64,000 nucleotides of DNA from Akkermansia muciniphila (GTDB lineage: Bacteria; Verrucomicrobiota; Verrucomicrobiia; Verrucomicrobiales; Akkermansiaceae): assembly GCA_004557455.1 (NCBI GenBank), contig SFDX01000007.1:41630-105629 (forward strand), written 5' to 3'. Below, piece after piece: positions 42,539 through 50,773 of this stretch. How positions within the stretch are numbered: position 1 is the first letter of the stretch; every line of letters starts with the position of its first letter. The notes beneath the pieces were generated by a model. It was not told where the DNA came from, did no database searches, and worked only from the letters and a program-made list of their open reading frames with translations. The position numbers and the translations under genes were made by a program.

Positions 42539-43023
42539 GCGCCCTCCCGGACTTTAGCGCTCTGCAAGCAGCCGCCCTGCCGGAGTGGTTGCTTGCGGTC
42601 TCGTTGGTTCTGATGCTGCTGGATCTCTTCATCGACACCTCGTTCTTAGCCTATATTTCGTTGGCGGTTTTCTCCCTGTGGGGCACGCAGACCCTGGCGG
42701 CACTTACGGGCATCGGGCTGCCGTGGACGGGGCTTGTGTTTCTGCTGCTCTACGCCCTCGGGGTTTGGCTGTATGTTTTCGAATGCCGCGTCATTGCCCG
42801 TTCATTCCTGCTGAAATACCTCACCCGCGGGGCACCGCCGGAGCTGAAAGAAGCCGCCATCGGGCGCACGGGTATCGTTCAACACGCGGGTAACTCGTTC
42901 GCCCTGTCGGTTGATGACGAATTGTTCCCCATCGATCCTGCCTGCACCGCCGACCTGCGGGAGGGGGAAGCCGCTACGATTACGGCTTGGAACGGGGGAT
43001 TGGTCCGAGTACGCCGTTCCTGA
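42535..43023 (+). CDS. NfeD-like membrane protein, SPFH partner
   Basis: The 162-residue protein has three hydrophobic segments (about 18-85) and a C-terminal OB-like beta domain (AIGRTGIVQHAGNSFALSVDDELFPI, then GEAATITAWNGGLVRVRR). This is the short NfeD form found next to SPFH genes (compare QmcA/YbbK). Overlap of 4 bp with the SPFH gene shows coupled translation. Confidence 0.88.
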   Translation: MSALPDFSALQAAALPEWLLAVSLVLMLLDLFIDTSFLAYISLAVFSLWGTQTLAALTGIGLPWTGLVFLLLYALGVWLYVFECRVIARSFLLKYLTRGAPPELKEAAIGRTGIVQHAGNSFALSVDDELFPIDPACTADLREGEAATITAWNGGLVRVRRS

Positions 43024-43033
43024 AAAAGACGGC

Positions 43034-43062
43034 TTGACACACCGCTGCCGGCAGCGTATACT
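43034..43062 (+). promoter_or_regulatory. Promoter abutting the ankyrin lipoprotein gene
   Basis: TTGACA - 17 bp - TATACT, 9 bases before ATG 43072, giving a leader of about 3 bases. Confidence 0.75.
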
Positions 43063-43071
43063 TACAACGTG

Positions 43072-43869
43072 ATGAAGAAACTGACGCTCGTACTCGCCCT
43101 TCTGTCGGCTGCGTGCACTTGCCCCCCGAATTTTCGGGAGGTGACTAAGCCCGCCGTACGGACGGCGGAAGATGTCGCCGACATCAGCAACTGTCAAATG
43201 ATGCACTACGGAACCACCCTGCTGGCGGAAGCCCGCAGCGCGGCGGTGGTGCAGGCCCTGTTACAGCGCGGGGCGCGACCGGAGGGCAACATCATTCGCA
43301 ACGGCGTGGTAGAGGCCGGCAGTGCCCTGGCGGAGAACCCCCGTGCGGATCTGGTGCCGCTTCTGGTACAGGGTGGGGCCAACCCCGACACACATGCTAC
43401 GCGCTCGGGGCATTCGCCGCTGTGTCAGGCCCTTCGCAACGGTGACATCGCGCGGGTGCAGGCCTTGTTGGATGCCGGAGCCTCGGCGGATACCGCCGGA
43501 GATTCTTCGTTGATGGCCGCCATGGAGGCACCTGCGGGCAGTCAGGTTGAGCTCGTCAGCCTGTTGCTGAACCGTGGGGCCAACATCTACACGCCGAACG
43601 ACGAGGGAAAGCTGCCCATCCACGTGGCCACGCCTTCCGTACTGCCTCTTCTGTTGCAGGCGGGGGCTGATGTCAATGCCCGGGACAGGTTGGGGCGCAC
43701 GCCGCTTTTTTATGCCCGCAGCCCCGAGCATGCGCAACAGCTCTTGCAGGCGGGCGCGGATATCAATGCGCGCGATGATCGGGGGGACACCGCCTTCGAT
43801 GTGTCCGACCAAGCCTCGGTAAAGTCCTATCTGCTGATGTCCGGCTGCCGCAGCGGGCGCCGCTTGTAA
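43072..43869 (+). CDS. Ankyrin-repeat lipoprotein
   Basis: A 265-residue protein with a short lipoprotein signal (MKKLTLVLALLSAAC). Then come about six ankyrin repeats, for example NPDTHATRSGHSPLCQALRNGD, GKLPIHVATPSVLPLLLQAG and DVNARDRLGRTPLFYARSPE. Ankyrin arrays bind proteins; here the array faces the periplasm or outer surface. GTG 43069 directly before the ATG is an alternative start. The following gene encodes another lipoprotein 12 bases downstream. Confidence 0.85.
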   Translation: MKKLTLVLALLSAACTCPPNFREVTKPAVRTAEDVADISNCQMMHYGTTLLAEARSAAVVQALLQRGARPEGNIIRNGVVEAGSALAENPRADLVPLLVQGGANPDTHATRSGHSPLCQALRNGDIARVQALLDAGASADTAGDSSLMAAMEAPAGSQVELVSLLLNRGANIYTPNDEGKLPIHVATPSVLPLLLQAGADVNARDRLGRTPLFYARSPEHAQQLLQAGADINARDDRGDTAFDVSDQASVKSYLLMSGCRSGRRL

Positions 43870-43881
43870 TGATGTGCCGCC

Positions 43882-44601
43882 ATGAATAAGCGCCTTTTGC
43901 CTCTTTTTCTCTTGCTGCTGCCGGCCTGCACGCCGGAGCGGACCGTCTATGATGCCGGGGGAAATGCCGTGAGCAATGTCCTGCACGGGCCGCGGCAGAT
44001 GAGCCTGGAGGATCGTTTCACCCGCAATTACGACGCAACGGTCCGGACGCGCAAAAACGCGGACGGCGTGCCCGTCTCCACTTCCTCCAAGGTCAGCAGT
44101 TTCCAGCGCTATTTTGACAAAGCAGCCGATCGGGAGACGGCGGGCCAGTTCAGCAAGCGTTTCGAGGGGAGCCGCAGCTTTGCCACGGGCCGCTACGGTG
44201 AGGCCTCCAAGAGTTTCGGCTCGGATAAGCGTTACGCTACCTCAACCAACGGAGCTTTTTCCACCGATATGCGCCCGGACTTTATGAACCGGTCGCGCGG
44301 TATTGCGCATAACGATTATCGGGACAGCGATCGCCGCTGGGCGGGGGAGGGGGTGGCGGCATCCGGTACGGATTCCCGCTACCCCACGCGGGAGAGTCAA
44401 TACGGCACGGTGAACGAGAGCGGCTACATCAGCAGCAGAAACGACCGCTTCAAGCAGCCCCGTATTGTCAGCAGTCGCGAATATCTCGACACGGATCACA
44501 TGAATATGCGCTCCGTCCTGAGGCATGATAACGGCCAAACACCCCGCGAGCAGGCAGAGGAACCCGCGCCTGTGCCGTCCACGGCGCCGCCGCAGAATTA
44601 A
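43882..44601 (+). CDS. Lipoprotein of unknown function, rich in Arg, Ser and Tyr
   Basis: A 239-residue protein with the signal MNKRLLPLFLLLLPAC. The mature chain is polar and probably poorly ordered, with repeated F/Y-S/G patterns (FDKAADRETAGQFSKRF, YGEASKSFGSDKRY) and a Pro-rich end. No family recognised. It lies in the ankyrin lipoprotein transcription unit. Confidence 0.65.
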   Translation: MNKRLLPLFLLLLPACTPERTVYDAGGNAVSNVLHGPRQMSLEDRFTRNYDATVRTRKNADGVPVSTSSKVSSFQRYFDKAADRETAGQFSKRFEGSRSFATGRYGEASKSFGSDKRYATSTNGAFSTDMRPDFMNRSRGIAHNDYRDSDRRWAGEGVAASGTDSRYPTRESQYGTVNESGYISSRNDRFKQPRIVSSREYLDTDHMNMRSVLRHDNGQTPREQAEEPAPVPSTAPPQN

Positions 44602-44613
44602 GCTAACTCAGGT

Positions 44614-45060
44614 TTACAGCAGCCTGATGCTGTTCGAGAAGACGAAGGTCACGCCTCGGAAGGGATGGGGCTCGCCGTTTTTGTACCAGATTCCGGTGGC
44701 TGTGCCGGAGGTGGCGGCGTCAAAGGTCAAGTCAAATTGCAGCACGTGTTCGCCGTCCTGTACGCGCACCGTCCCGGTGTCCCGCCCTGTTTTTCTGTAA
44801 CTGAGGTCCACGGGCGTATACTTGCCCCCTCCGTGGTAGCGGCCTGTGTGTGCTTTGTTAAAGCTGTAGAGCTCCCAGCTGACGTTGCAGGGGTGTTTCA
44901 GGCAGCGGTAGTAGGAGAAACCACAGGCACTCTGCACCAGTAGCACCCCGGGGGCTTCCTCCGGAGCCAAGTCACCGACGGCTTGCTGCTGCACACTGCT
45001 GCATGATGCAGCGGCGAGCGCCGCAAGAGGCGCGACACACCAACGAAGAGTCATTTCCAT
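44614..45060 (-). CDS. Lipoprotein of unknown function
   Basis: A 148-residue protein starting MEMTLRWCVAPLAALAAASC (lipobox AASC). The mature part has several beta strands and cysteines (SACGFSYYRCLKHPCNVSW) and ends GVTFVFSNSIRLL. Start 45060 is preferred to longer forms because the signal peptide begins there; 45054 is possible. It lies downstream of fhs on the same strand beyond a strong hairpin. No family recognised. Confidence 0.6.
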   Translation of the reverse strand: MEMTLRWCVAPLAALAAASCSSVQQQAVGDLAPEEAPGVLLVQSACGFSYYRCLKHPCNVSWELYSFNKAHTGRYHGGGKYTPVDLSYRKTGRDTGTVRVQDGEHVLQFDLTFDAATSGTATGIWYKNGEPHPFRGVTFVFSNSIRLL

Positions 45061-45078
45061 GGGCTTGCAACGGTCCCG

Positions 45079-45114
45079 CCGATGCCCCCGCCGCATATGG
45101 GCCGGGGGCATCGG
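45079..45114 (-). terminator. Hairpin after fhs
   Basis: A 12-bp perfect stem CCGATGCCCCCG / CGGGGGCATCGG with a 12-base loop, without a T-run. It probably limits read-through from fhs into the lipoprotein gene or protects the fhs 3' end. Confidence 0.7.
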
Positions 45115-45127
45115 GGAGCATGGGGTA

Positions 45128-46759
45128 TCAGCCCTTCATGCCGGTGATGTTCCCCTCGGCATCCACGCGAATCGCGCAGGCGGAGGGAACCTTCGGCAGG
45201 GCAGGCATGCGGAGGATGTCCCCCGTGAGGGCCACCAGGAAGCCGGCTCCGTTCGCGATCTCGAAGTCGCGCACCGTAATCTTGAAGCCCTTGGGACGCC
45301 CCACCAACTTATCGTTGTCGGAGAGGGAATTCTGCGTCTTGGCCATGCAGATTGGCAGGGCCGTCAGTCCGTTGTTCTCCATCAGGGCCAGTTTCTTGCG
45401 GGCCGCGGGGGTCACCACGATGTCATCCGCACCGTAAATCTGCTGCGCGATGGTGCGCATGCGCTCCTCCACGGGGATGTCCAGCTCGTACAGGCACTTG
45501 AAGGGCGGCACGGGGGCCTCCATGGACTTCACAACGGTCTCGGCCAGCTCGCGGGCACCCTCACCGCCGCGCCCGAAGACGTTGGCCACGGCGCAGTTCA
45601 CGCCGTTCGCCGCGCACACGGCCTTCACCGCCTCAATTTCCTCCGGCGTGTCGAGGGCCTCAAACAGGTTGATGGTCACCGTGATGGGGCGGTTGTAACG
45701 CTTGGCCGAGGCGATGTGGGCCTCCAGGTTGGCGAGCCCGCGCTTCACGGCCTCGGTGTTGGGCGGGTCCAGCTCCTTCTTGTCCACGCCGCCGTGCATC
45801 TTGAGGGCGCGGATGGTGGCCACGATCACGATGGCATCCGGGGCCAAGCCGGCTTGGCGGCACTTGATGTCCAGGAACTTCTCGGCACCCAAGTCGAAGG
45901 CGAAGCCTGCCTCCGTGACCGTGTAGTCGCTGTAGGCCAGGGCCATCTTGGTGGCGATAACGGAGTTACAACCGTGCGCGATGTTCGCGAAGGGGCCGCC
46001 GTGCACGAAGGCCGGCACCCCCTCCAAGCTCTGCACCAAGTTGGGCATGATGGCATCGCGCAGAATGGCCAGCAGAGCATCCGTCACACCCAGCTCGCGG
46101 GCGTACACGGCTTCGTTGTCAGCGGTAAAGCCGATGACGATGTTGTTGATGCGTCGGCGCAGGTCCTCCACGTCCTCGGCCAAGCAGAAGCAGGCCATAA
46201 TCTCGGAGGCGGGGGTGATGTTGAAGCCCTCCTCGCGGGGCACGCCCTGCTTGTTCAGGCCCACGATGATGTTGCGCAGGGAGCGGTCGTTCATGTCCAT
46301 CACGCGCTTCCAGGTCACCTTGTTCTGGTCCAGGCGCGTGGTGCGGAAGTGCAGGGCGTTGTCAATGACGGCGGAGAGCAGGTTGTTAGCCGCCGTGATG
46401 GCCGGGAAATCGCCGTTGAAGCACAGATTGATCACCTCACCGGGGGTGATGCTGGAGGCGCCGCCGCCCGTCGCGCCGCCCTTGCGCCCGAACACCGGGC
46501 CCATGGAGGGCTCGCGCAGGGCCAGTGCGGACTTCTTGCCGATGGCCTGCAGACCCTGTGCCAGGCCGATGGATACCGTTGTCTTGCCCTCGCCCGCCGG
46601 GGTCGGGGTCAGTGCGCTCACCAGAATCAGTTTGCCGCGTTTGCTGCTGGCAGCAGCCGCCTGCAGGCGTACTTTCGCGCGGTCCACACCGTACGGTACC
46701 AGATACTTCTCATCCATCCCCAAGCGGGATGCCATTTTGCTTATAAAGGTCTCGCCCAT
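45128..46759 (-). CDS. fhs: Formate-tetrahydrofolate ligase
   Basis: Fhs makes 10-formyl-THF from formate, ATP and THF, feeding purines, fMet-tRNA and the Wood-Ljungdahl methyl branch where present. The 543-residue protein has the phosphate loop TPTPAGEGKTT near residue 50, REPSMGPVFGRKGGATGGG, and the conserved FNGDFPAITAANNLLSA and FAFDLGAEKFLDIKCR blocks. ATG 46759 (MGETFISKM) lies 7 bases from the -10 box; the longer frame from 46783 would start upstream of transcription. fmt, which consumes its product, lies 3 kb away. Confidence 0.96.
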   Translation of the reverse strand: MGETFISKMASRLGMDEKYLVPYGVDRAKVRLQAAAASSKRGKLILVSALTPTPAGEGKTTVSIGLAQGLQAIGKKSALALREPSMGPVFGRKGGATGGGASSITPGEVINLCFNGDFPAITAANNLLSAVIDNALHFRTTRLDQNKVTWKRVMDMNDRSLRNIIVGLNKQGVPREEGFNITPASEIMACFCLAEDVEDLRRRINNIVIGFTADNEAVYARELGVTDALLAILRDAIMPNLVQSLEGVPAFVHGGPFANIAHGCNSVIATKMALAYSDYTVTEAGFAFDLGAEKFLDIKCRQAGLAPDAIVIVATIRALKMHGGVDKKELDPPNTEAVKRGLANLEAHIASAKRYNRPITVTINLFEALDTPEEIEAVKAVCAANGVNCAVANVFGRGGEGARELAETVVKSMEAPVPPFKCLYELDIPVEERMRTIAQQIYGADDIVVTPAARKKLALMENNGLTALPICMAKTQNSLSDNDKLVGRPKGFKITVRDFEIANGAGFLVALTGDILRMPALPKVPSACAIRVDAEGNITGMKG

Positions 46760-46766
46760 GCCGAAA

Positions 46767-46795
46767 AGTCTACCACACGCCACCCCGAGGGTAAA
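46767..46795 (-). promoter_or_regulatory. Promoter abutting fhs
   Basis: On the minus strand TTTACC - 17 bp - TAGACT, 7 bases before ATG 46759: predicted leaderless. Confidence 0.6.
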
Positions 46796-46841
46796 GCCTA
46801 ATATGCGCCCCCGTCGATATTTCTCCGGGCGGGATTTTGTC

Positions 46842-46870
46842 TTGACCGGCGGGCGGCTGTCGCGTAGAAT
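46842..46870 (+). promoter_or_regulatory. Promoter abutting the transposase-derived ORF
   Basis: TTGACC - 17 bp - TAGAAT with 6 bases to ATG 46877: transcription should begin at the start codon. Confidence 0.72.
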
Positions 46871-46876
46871 GGGTGC

Positions 46877-47311
46877 ATGTCAAAGAAGAGCTCCACAGCC
46901 GTCGATCCTCTGTTCGGTAAGGATAAAAAATTCCGTCGTCGCGTCGAAGGCCGCTTCCGGGCGCTCCTGGGCGCGCTCTCCGGGGCGAAGTTTCGTGCGA
47001 AGGTGACGGAACTGTGTGCTCGCTGTAACATGGAGTTGCCCTACGAGGAGGCCGTCCGCATGTTTAAGATGATGATTGTGCAGCGCGTCTACGACTACGA
47101 TGTTGACACGGTCGTGTCGGAGGTGGCGGACAGGAGGAGCCTGCTGTACTTTGTTGGGATTATCGACCTCGCCACCCTGCCGACGGCGGAGGCGCTTCGT
47201 GGTTTCCGCATGCGACTCGGGGGTGACGGTGTCAATGAGTTTTACGACTTTTTCGAGGCGTTGATGCAGGAGCGAAGGCTGCTCTACAAGGCCCTCTTCA
47301 TAATCTGCTGA
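46877..47311 (+). CDS. Small protein resembling an IS5-type transposase N-terminal domain
   Basis: The 144-residue protein matches in pattern the DUF772-like domain at the start of IS5/IS1182 transposases: ELPYEEAVRMFKMMIVQRVYDYD, VADRRSLLYFVGI and TAEALRGFRMRLGG. The DDE catalytic domain is absent and no remnants follow. No inverted repeats bound it. It has its own good promoter and an intact frame, so it may be a domesticated DNA-binding protein rather than debris. Function unknown. Confidence 0.6.
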   Translation: MSKKSSTAVDPLFGKDKKFRRRVEGRFRALLGALSGAKFRAKVTELCARCNMELPYEEAVRMFKMMIVQRVYDYDVDTVVSEVADRRSLLYFVGIIDLATLPTAEALRGFRMRLGGDGVNEFYDFFEALMQERRLLYKALFIIC

Positions 47312-47341
47312 TGCCCCTTTGCCGCAGGGCACACTTTAGGC

Positions 47342-47370
47342 TTGCGCCGGCAGCCGCGCCGCGTTACAAT
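47342..47370 (+). promoter_or_regulatory. Promoter of the Hsp33-like gene
   Basis: TTGCGC - 17 bp - TACAAT, followed by a normal leader with AAGGAGAG before ATG 47392. Confidence 0.68.
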
Positions 47371-47391
47371 CGGGGCAGACAAGGAGAGAGT

Positions 47392-48204
47392 ATGACCAAT
47401 AGCACCGAACCCATTGCCGATGATGAGCCGGTGGCAGAGTTCGCCACCATCGAATCCGTTTTTGTGCGTAAGCGTAATTGCCTGCTGTTGCGCGGGGATT
47501 TCTCGCCGGTATTTGTGGACTACTACCTGCACCTGATGCAGCATGCCCTCCGGCCGGCAGAGGAGGAGGCCGCTATCCTCAAGCAGATGCTTGCTTTCTT
47601 CACCCTTCACCTCGTTTCCCGTCCGTGGAAGGAGCACCACGCCTGGACCCTCAACCTGCGCGAGCCCCTGAAGGCGGGCTTCTTCGTCTGCGGTTCCTCG
47701 CTGACGGAGGAGGTCGTGGGTCGTTCCTTTACCGAGGGGCTCAAGCTCCCGCAGCAGAATACCCTCTACGCGCAGAACTTGGTGGAGGGACGCGACCCGC
47801 AGACCTCCGTCATTACCCTTTCCGGTACCTCCCCGGCCTCATGGATCGAGCAGTACTATGCCCAAAGCGAGCAGCGCAGTGCCCGTGCTTTCGCCCTTGC
47901 CGGCGATTCCTTTGCCCTCCTCACCGCAGAGCCGGGTGCAGATGAAGCCTGGCTCGCCTCCCTCACGGCGGAGGAGGTCGCAGCCCTCGCGGAGCACGAG
48001 GAAACCAAGCAACTGGAAACACGCCGCTTCCGCTTCCACTGCGGTTGCTCTGTTGACCGCCTACTCCCCACCATCCGCTCGCTGCGCAGCAACTTCGAGG
48101 ACCTACTCGCCGAGCAAGGCTATATCCTCGCCAACTGCCCCCGCTGCGGCGCCGCCTTCCGCATTACACCGGACATGCTGGACGCCGAGAAGCCGAGCAA
48201 ATAA
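47392..48204 (+). CDS. hslO: Hsp33-like redox-regulated chaperone
   Basis: Hsp33 is a holdase that is switched on when oxidation releases zinc from its four C-terminal cysteines. The 270-residue protein shows the Hsp33 N-terminal fold in outline. The zinc domain is clear: FHCGCSVDRLLPTIRSL (CxC) and YILANCPRCGAAFRI (CxxC). The N-terminal half is more divergent than usual, so regulation could differ. It stands alone with a canonical leader. Confidence 0.82.
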   Translation: MTNSTEPIADDEPVAEFATIESVFVRKRNCLLLRGDFSPVFVDYYLHLMQHALRPAEEEAAILKQMLAFFTLHLVSRPWKEHHAWTLNLREPLKAGFFVCGSSLTEEVVGRSFTEGLKLPQQNTLYAQNLVEGRDPQTSVITLSGTSPASWIEQYYAQSEQRSARAFALAGDSFALLTAEPGADEAWLASLTAEEVAALAEHEETKQLETRRFRFHCGCSVDRLLPTIRSLRSNFEDLLAEQGYILANCPRCGAAFRITPDMLDAEKPSK

Positions 48205-48226
48205 CCCCGGCGGGGCGCGGGACCTT

Positions 48227-48484
48227 TCAATTCCCCAGCATGTCTTTCAGTTTTTCCATGAGGTCGATGCCCATGCCGAGTTTGACGGTGAGGTAGATGA
48301 CGCAGAGCATGAAGACCGTGGAGATGAGGTTGCGCAGGAAGCGCTGAAGGCGCCAAAAGAGGGCGAGGCCGGCAAGGATACCGCCCCAGGGGGTGGCGGA
48401 GCTCCAGGAGCCGTCCCACAGGTTTTGCCAGAGACTCGGTGCGTTTTGGGCGGCTTGGGCCGCGATGTCTGCTAATCCCAACAT
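48227..48484 (-). CDS. Small membrane protein, unknown
   Basis: An 85-residue protein with two hydrophobic segments (about 33-45 and 50-70, FLRNLISTVFMLCVIYLTVKLG). It is preceded by a promoter that abuts the ATG, which supports its reality. The family is not recognised. It converges on the Hsp33-like gene. Confidence 0.58.
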   Translation of the reverse strand: MLGLADIAAQAAQNAPSLWQNLWDGSWSSATPWGGILAGLALFWRLQRFLRNLISTVFMLCVIYLTVKLGMGIDLMEKLKDMLGN

Positions 48485-48493
48485 GCGGGAGGC

Positions 48494-48522
48494 ACCATAG
48501 CACAGCTCGGCGTTTTTTTCAA
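48494..48522 (-). promoter_or_regulatory. Promoter abutting the small membrane protein gene
   Basis: On the minus strand TTGAAA - 17 bp - TATGGT, 9 bases before ATG 48484. Confidence 0.55.
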
Positions 48523-48648
48523 GTGCGGATTACGGGCTTTTTTTACGGAAAGGGTGTAGAAAAAAGCAGGGGATTGCGTTCTTATGGGTGAGGGCGGGCC
48601 ACGGTCGGCCTCCTTCGTCAGAAAAACAATTCCACCTTTCATTTCAAT

Positions 48649-49251
48649 ATGAATAAGACAATCATCATGACCCTGGCTGCCGCGCTGATGCTGCCGGCAA
48701 TGGCCAACGAGGAGCAGACCCCGGCCCCCTGCGGGACCTCTGCCTGTGAGCAGCAACAACCCAGCCGCCCCGGTCCCCGTTTCTCCCCAGAGCAGCGCAA
48801 GGCTTTCATCGAGAAGTTTGACGCCGACAAGGACGGCAAGCTCTCCGAGGAGGAGCGCAAGGCTGCGCACGAGGCGATGAAGAAGGCGCACGGTCAGCGC
48901 GGTGAGCGTGGCGACAAGGGCCCCCGCGGGCCGCGTCCGGAGGGTGCCGAGGGTCGTCCGGAGGGTCGCCCCGGTAATGCTGAGGGCCGTCCCGGTCCCC
49001 GTTTCTCCCCGGAGCAGCGCAAGGCTTTCATCGAGAAGTTCGACACCGACAAGGACGGTCAGCTCTCTGAGGAGGAGCGCAAGGCTGCGCACGAGGCGGT
49101 GAAGAAGGCGCACGGTCAGCGCGGCGATCGTGGCCCCCGCGCCGGCAAGCATGGCCGCCCCGGTGCCCCGGAGGGTGCCCCCGCTCCGGAAGAGGCTCCC
49201 GCCCCTGCGCCCGAGGCCGCTCCGGCCCCTGCAGATTCTGTTGCTGAGTGA
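48649..49251 (+). CDS. Exported EF-hand protein with an internal duplication
   Basis: The 200-residue protein has a signal peptide (MNKTIIMTLAAALMLPAMA) and two copies of a unit of about 45 residues. Each has an EF-hand loop (DADKDGKLSEEE and DTDKDGQLSEEE) within RFSPEQRKAFIEKFD and KAAHEA. The units are separated by a Gly/Pro/Arg-rich, collagen-like spacer (GERGDKGPRGPRPEG). The tail is Ala/Pro/Glu-rich. It probably binds calcium in the periplasm or outside. The DNA of the two units is nearly identical (about 48770-48905 and 48989-49124), a sign of recent duplication. Confidence 0.82.
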   Translation: MNKTIIMTLAAALMLPAMANEEQTPAPCGTSACEQQQPSRPGPRFSPEQRKAFIEKFDADKDGKLSEEERKAAHEAMKKAHGQRGERGDKGPRGPRPEGAEGRPEGRPGNAEGRPGPRFSPEQRKAFIEKFDTDKDGQLSEEERKAAHEAVKKAHGQRGDRGPRAGKHGRPGAPEGAPAPEEAPAPAPEAAPAPADSVAE

Positions 49252-49281
49252 GTTGTGCTTTACGCACGAAATTGAAGACGC

Positions 49282-49311
49282 CGGGAGGCAGGGGGATTCC
49301 CCTGCCTCCCG
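49282..49311. terminator. Hairpin between EF-hand gene and AP2-like gene
   Basis: A 13-bp perfect stem CGGGAGGCAGGGG / CCCCTGCCTCCCG with a 4-base loop, between convergent genes. No long T-run follows on either strand. Confidence 0.7.
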
Positions 49312-49336
49312 AAACGTGTATGCAGCCGCAGCGGGG

Positions 49337-49609
49337 TTATTCCGCTAACTGACGCTCTGCCTGCCTTGCGGGGTGTATGCCGTTCTGGAAGCGCTCGAAC
49401 ACGCCGCGCGGGTCATCCGGGGTCTCCTTGAGGGCGGCATAGATGCGCTCGCGCATGTCCAGTGCCGCCTGCAGGGCTGCCTCCTCGCTGCCGTATTGGC
49501 GATCCGAGAAATACTTGGTGAACTGGTTCCACCTGCGGCAGATGCTGAGCCTCCAGCCCTGGAACGAGGTGGTTTCGTAGGTATAGCGGGTGATATTACG
49601 CTGGGTCAT
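49337..49609 (-). CDS. Small AP2-like DNA-binding protein (tentative)
   Basis: A 90-residue protein, MTQRNITRYTYETTSFQGWRLSICRRWNQFTKYFSDRQYG (cited in parts) with EEAALQAALDMRERIYAALK. Three strands containing an aromatic-basic pattern followed by one helix are the AP2/integrase-DNA-binding layout found in many small bacterial proteins and mobile elements. ATG 49609 is preferred, since the longer frame to 49684 runs through the likely regulatory region. A palindrome about 25-45 bp upstream could be its own operator. Function unknown. Confidence 0.5.
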   Translation of the reverse strand: MTQRNITRYTYETTSFQGWRLSICRRWNQFTKYFSDRQYGSEEAALQAALDMRERIYAALKETPDDPRGVFERFQNGIHPARQAERQLAE

Positions 49610-49632
49610 GATATGTGTGATGTTATGGTTTT

Positions 49633-49655
49633 GTATAGACTTATATGGTCTATGG
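49633..49655. promoter_or_regulatory. Palindrome upstream of the AP2-like gene
   Basis: ATAGAC - 7 bp - GTCTAT within an AT-rich stretch, 25 bp upstream of the AP2-like start. It is a candidate operator; position and symmetry are the only evidence. Confidence 0.4.
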
Positions 49656-49764
49656 TGTTTAGACTGTTCAAGCTGCGGAATCATTCAAAATTTTCTCTAA
49701 AAAAATTGCAAGGGGCCGAATAGGCTGAAACCGCAAGAAAAAAGCCCCCTGCGGTATAAAGGGC

Positions 49765-49793
49765 TTGACAGTGGGCATATTTGTGGCATAAAT
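49765..49793 (+). promoter_or_regulatory. Promoter abutting fmt
   Basis: TTGACA - 17 bp - ATAAAT (or 18 bp - TAAATA), 5 bases before ATG 49799: predicted leaderless. Confidence 0.62.
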
Positions 49794-49798
49794 AAGGC

Positions 49799-50761
49799 AT
49801 GCGAATTGTCATGATGGCCACGGGGGATATAGCTCTTCCCGCGTTCACAGCCCTGGCGGAAACCGGTCAGGTGGTTGCGCTGGTGACCCAACCGGATCGC
49901 CCCGTCGGTCGGCATTACGAAACCAAGCCGCCGAGAATCAAAGTGTGTGCCGCGGAGCGAGGAATCCCCGTTTTTCAGCCGGAAAAGGTCAGTACGGCCG
50001 AGTCTGTGGCGCAGCTGCGCGCACTGGAGCCGGACTTGTTCGTGGTGATGGCCTATGGGCAGTTGCTCTCGCAGGAGGTGATCGACATCCCCAAGCTGGC
50101 CTGTATCAATGCGCATGCTTCACTGCTGCCCCGCCACCGGGGTGCGGCATGTATACAAGCTGCTATCGAAGCCGGTGACGGCGAGACCGGAATCACCATC
50201 ATGCACATTGTTAAAAAGATGGATGCAGGCGACATCATCTGCACGCGCAGAATACCCCTTCTGGGGCGCGAAACGGCCGAGACTCTGCACGACGATCTGG
50301 CTCGCTTGGCCCCGGAGGCCTTGCTGGAGGCCATCGCCGCCCTGGCAGCCGGCACGGCAACGCGTCGGCCGCAGGAGGACAGCCTGGCTACCTACTGCAA
50401 AAAACTAGTGCGGGCGGACGGGCGCATCGACTGGACCCTGCCGGCCTTTCAGGTAGCGCGCAAGATCCGCGCCTACCACTCCTGGCCGGGGACGGTGACA
50501 AGCTACGTCTCCGTGCGCACGGGGCAGAGCAGGGAGCTGAAGATTTTCCCCCCCGTGGATGTTTTTGCGGGAACGGACCCGACGGCAGAGCCGGGGACGG
50601 TGCTGGAAGCCGGTGCCGACGGACTCCTGATTGCCTGCGGCGGCCCCAGAGGCGGCGCGGTGCGCATTACCTCCCTTCAAATACCGGGGCGGCGCAAGAT
50701 GAATGCGGAGAGTTTCTTCGCCGGCCACAGAATACGCCCCGGCATGGTGCTGGGGCGCTGA
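49799..50761 (+). CDS. fmt: Methionyl-tRNA formyltransferase
   Basis: Fmt adds a formyl group from 10-formyl-THF to initiator Met-tRNA. The 320-residue protein has MRIVMMATGDIALPAFTAL, VTQPDRPVGR, the catalytic INAHASLLPRHRGA (Asn, His, and Asp later in KKMDAGDI) and the C-terminal OB-like domain with KIRAYHSWPGT. def is not adjacent, while fhs, which makes the formyl donor, is 3 kb upstream on the other strand. Confidence 0.96.
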   Translation: MRIVMMATGDIALPAFTALAETGQVVALVTQPDRPVGRHYETKPPRIKVCAAERGIPVFQPEKVSTAESVAQLRALEPDLFVVMAYGQLLSQEVIDIPKLACINAHASLLPRHRGAACIQAAIEAGDGETGITIMHIVKKMDAGDIICTRRIPLLGRETAETLHDDLARLAPEALLEAIAALAAGTATRRPQEDSLATYCKKLVRADGRIDWTLPAFQVARKIRAYHSWPGTVTSYVSVRTGQSRELKIFPPVDVFAGTDPTAEPGTVLEAGADGLLIACGGPRGGAVRITSLQIPGRRKMNAESFFAGHRIRPGMVLGR

Positions 50762-50773
50762 GAAGACGAGCCA

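Noticed and set aside
43069..43071. GTG as the start of the ankyrin lipoprotein
   Set aside because: The adjacent ATG gives the same signal peptide; GTG cannot be excluded but is less likely.
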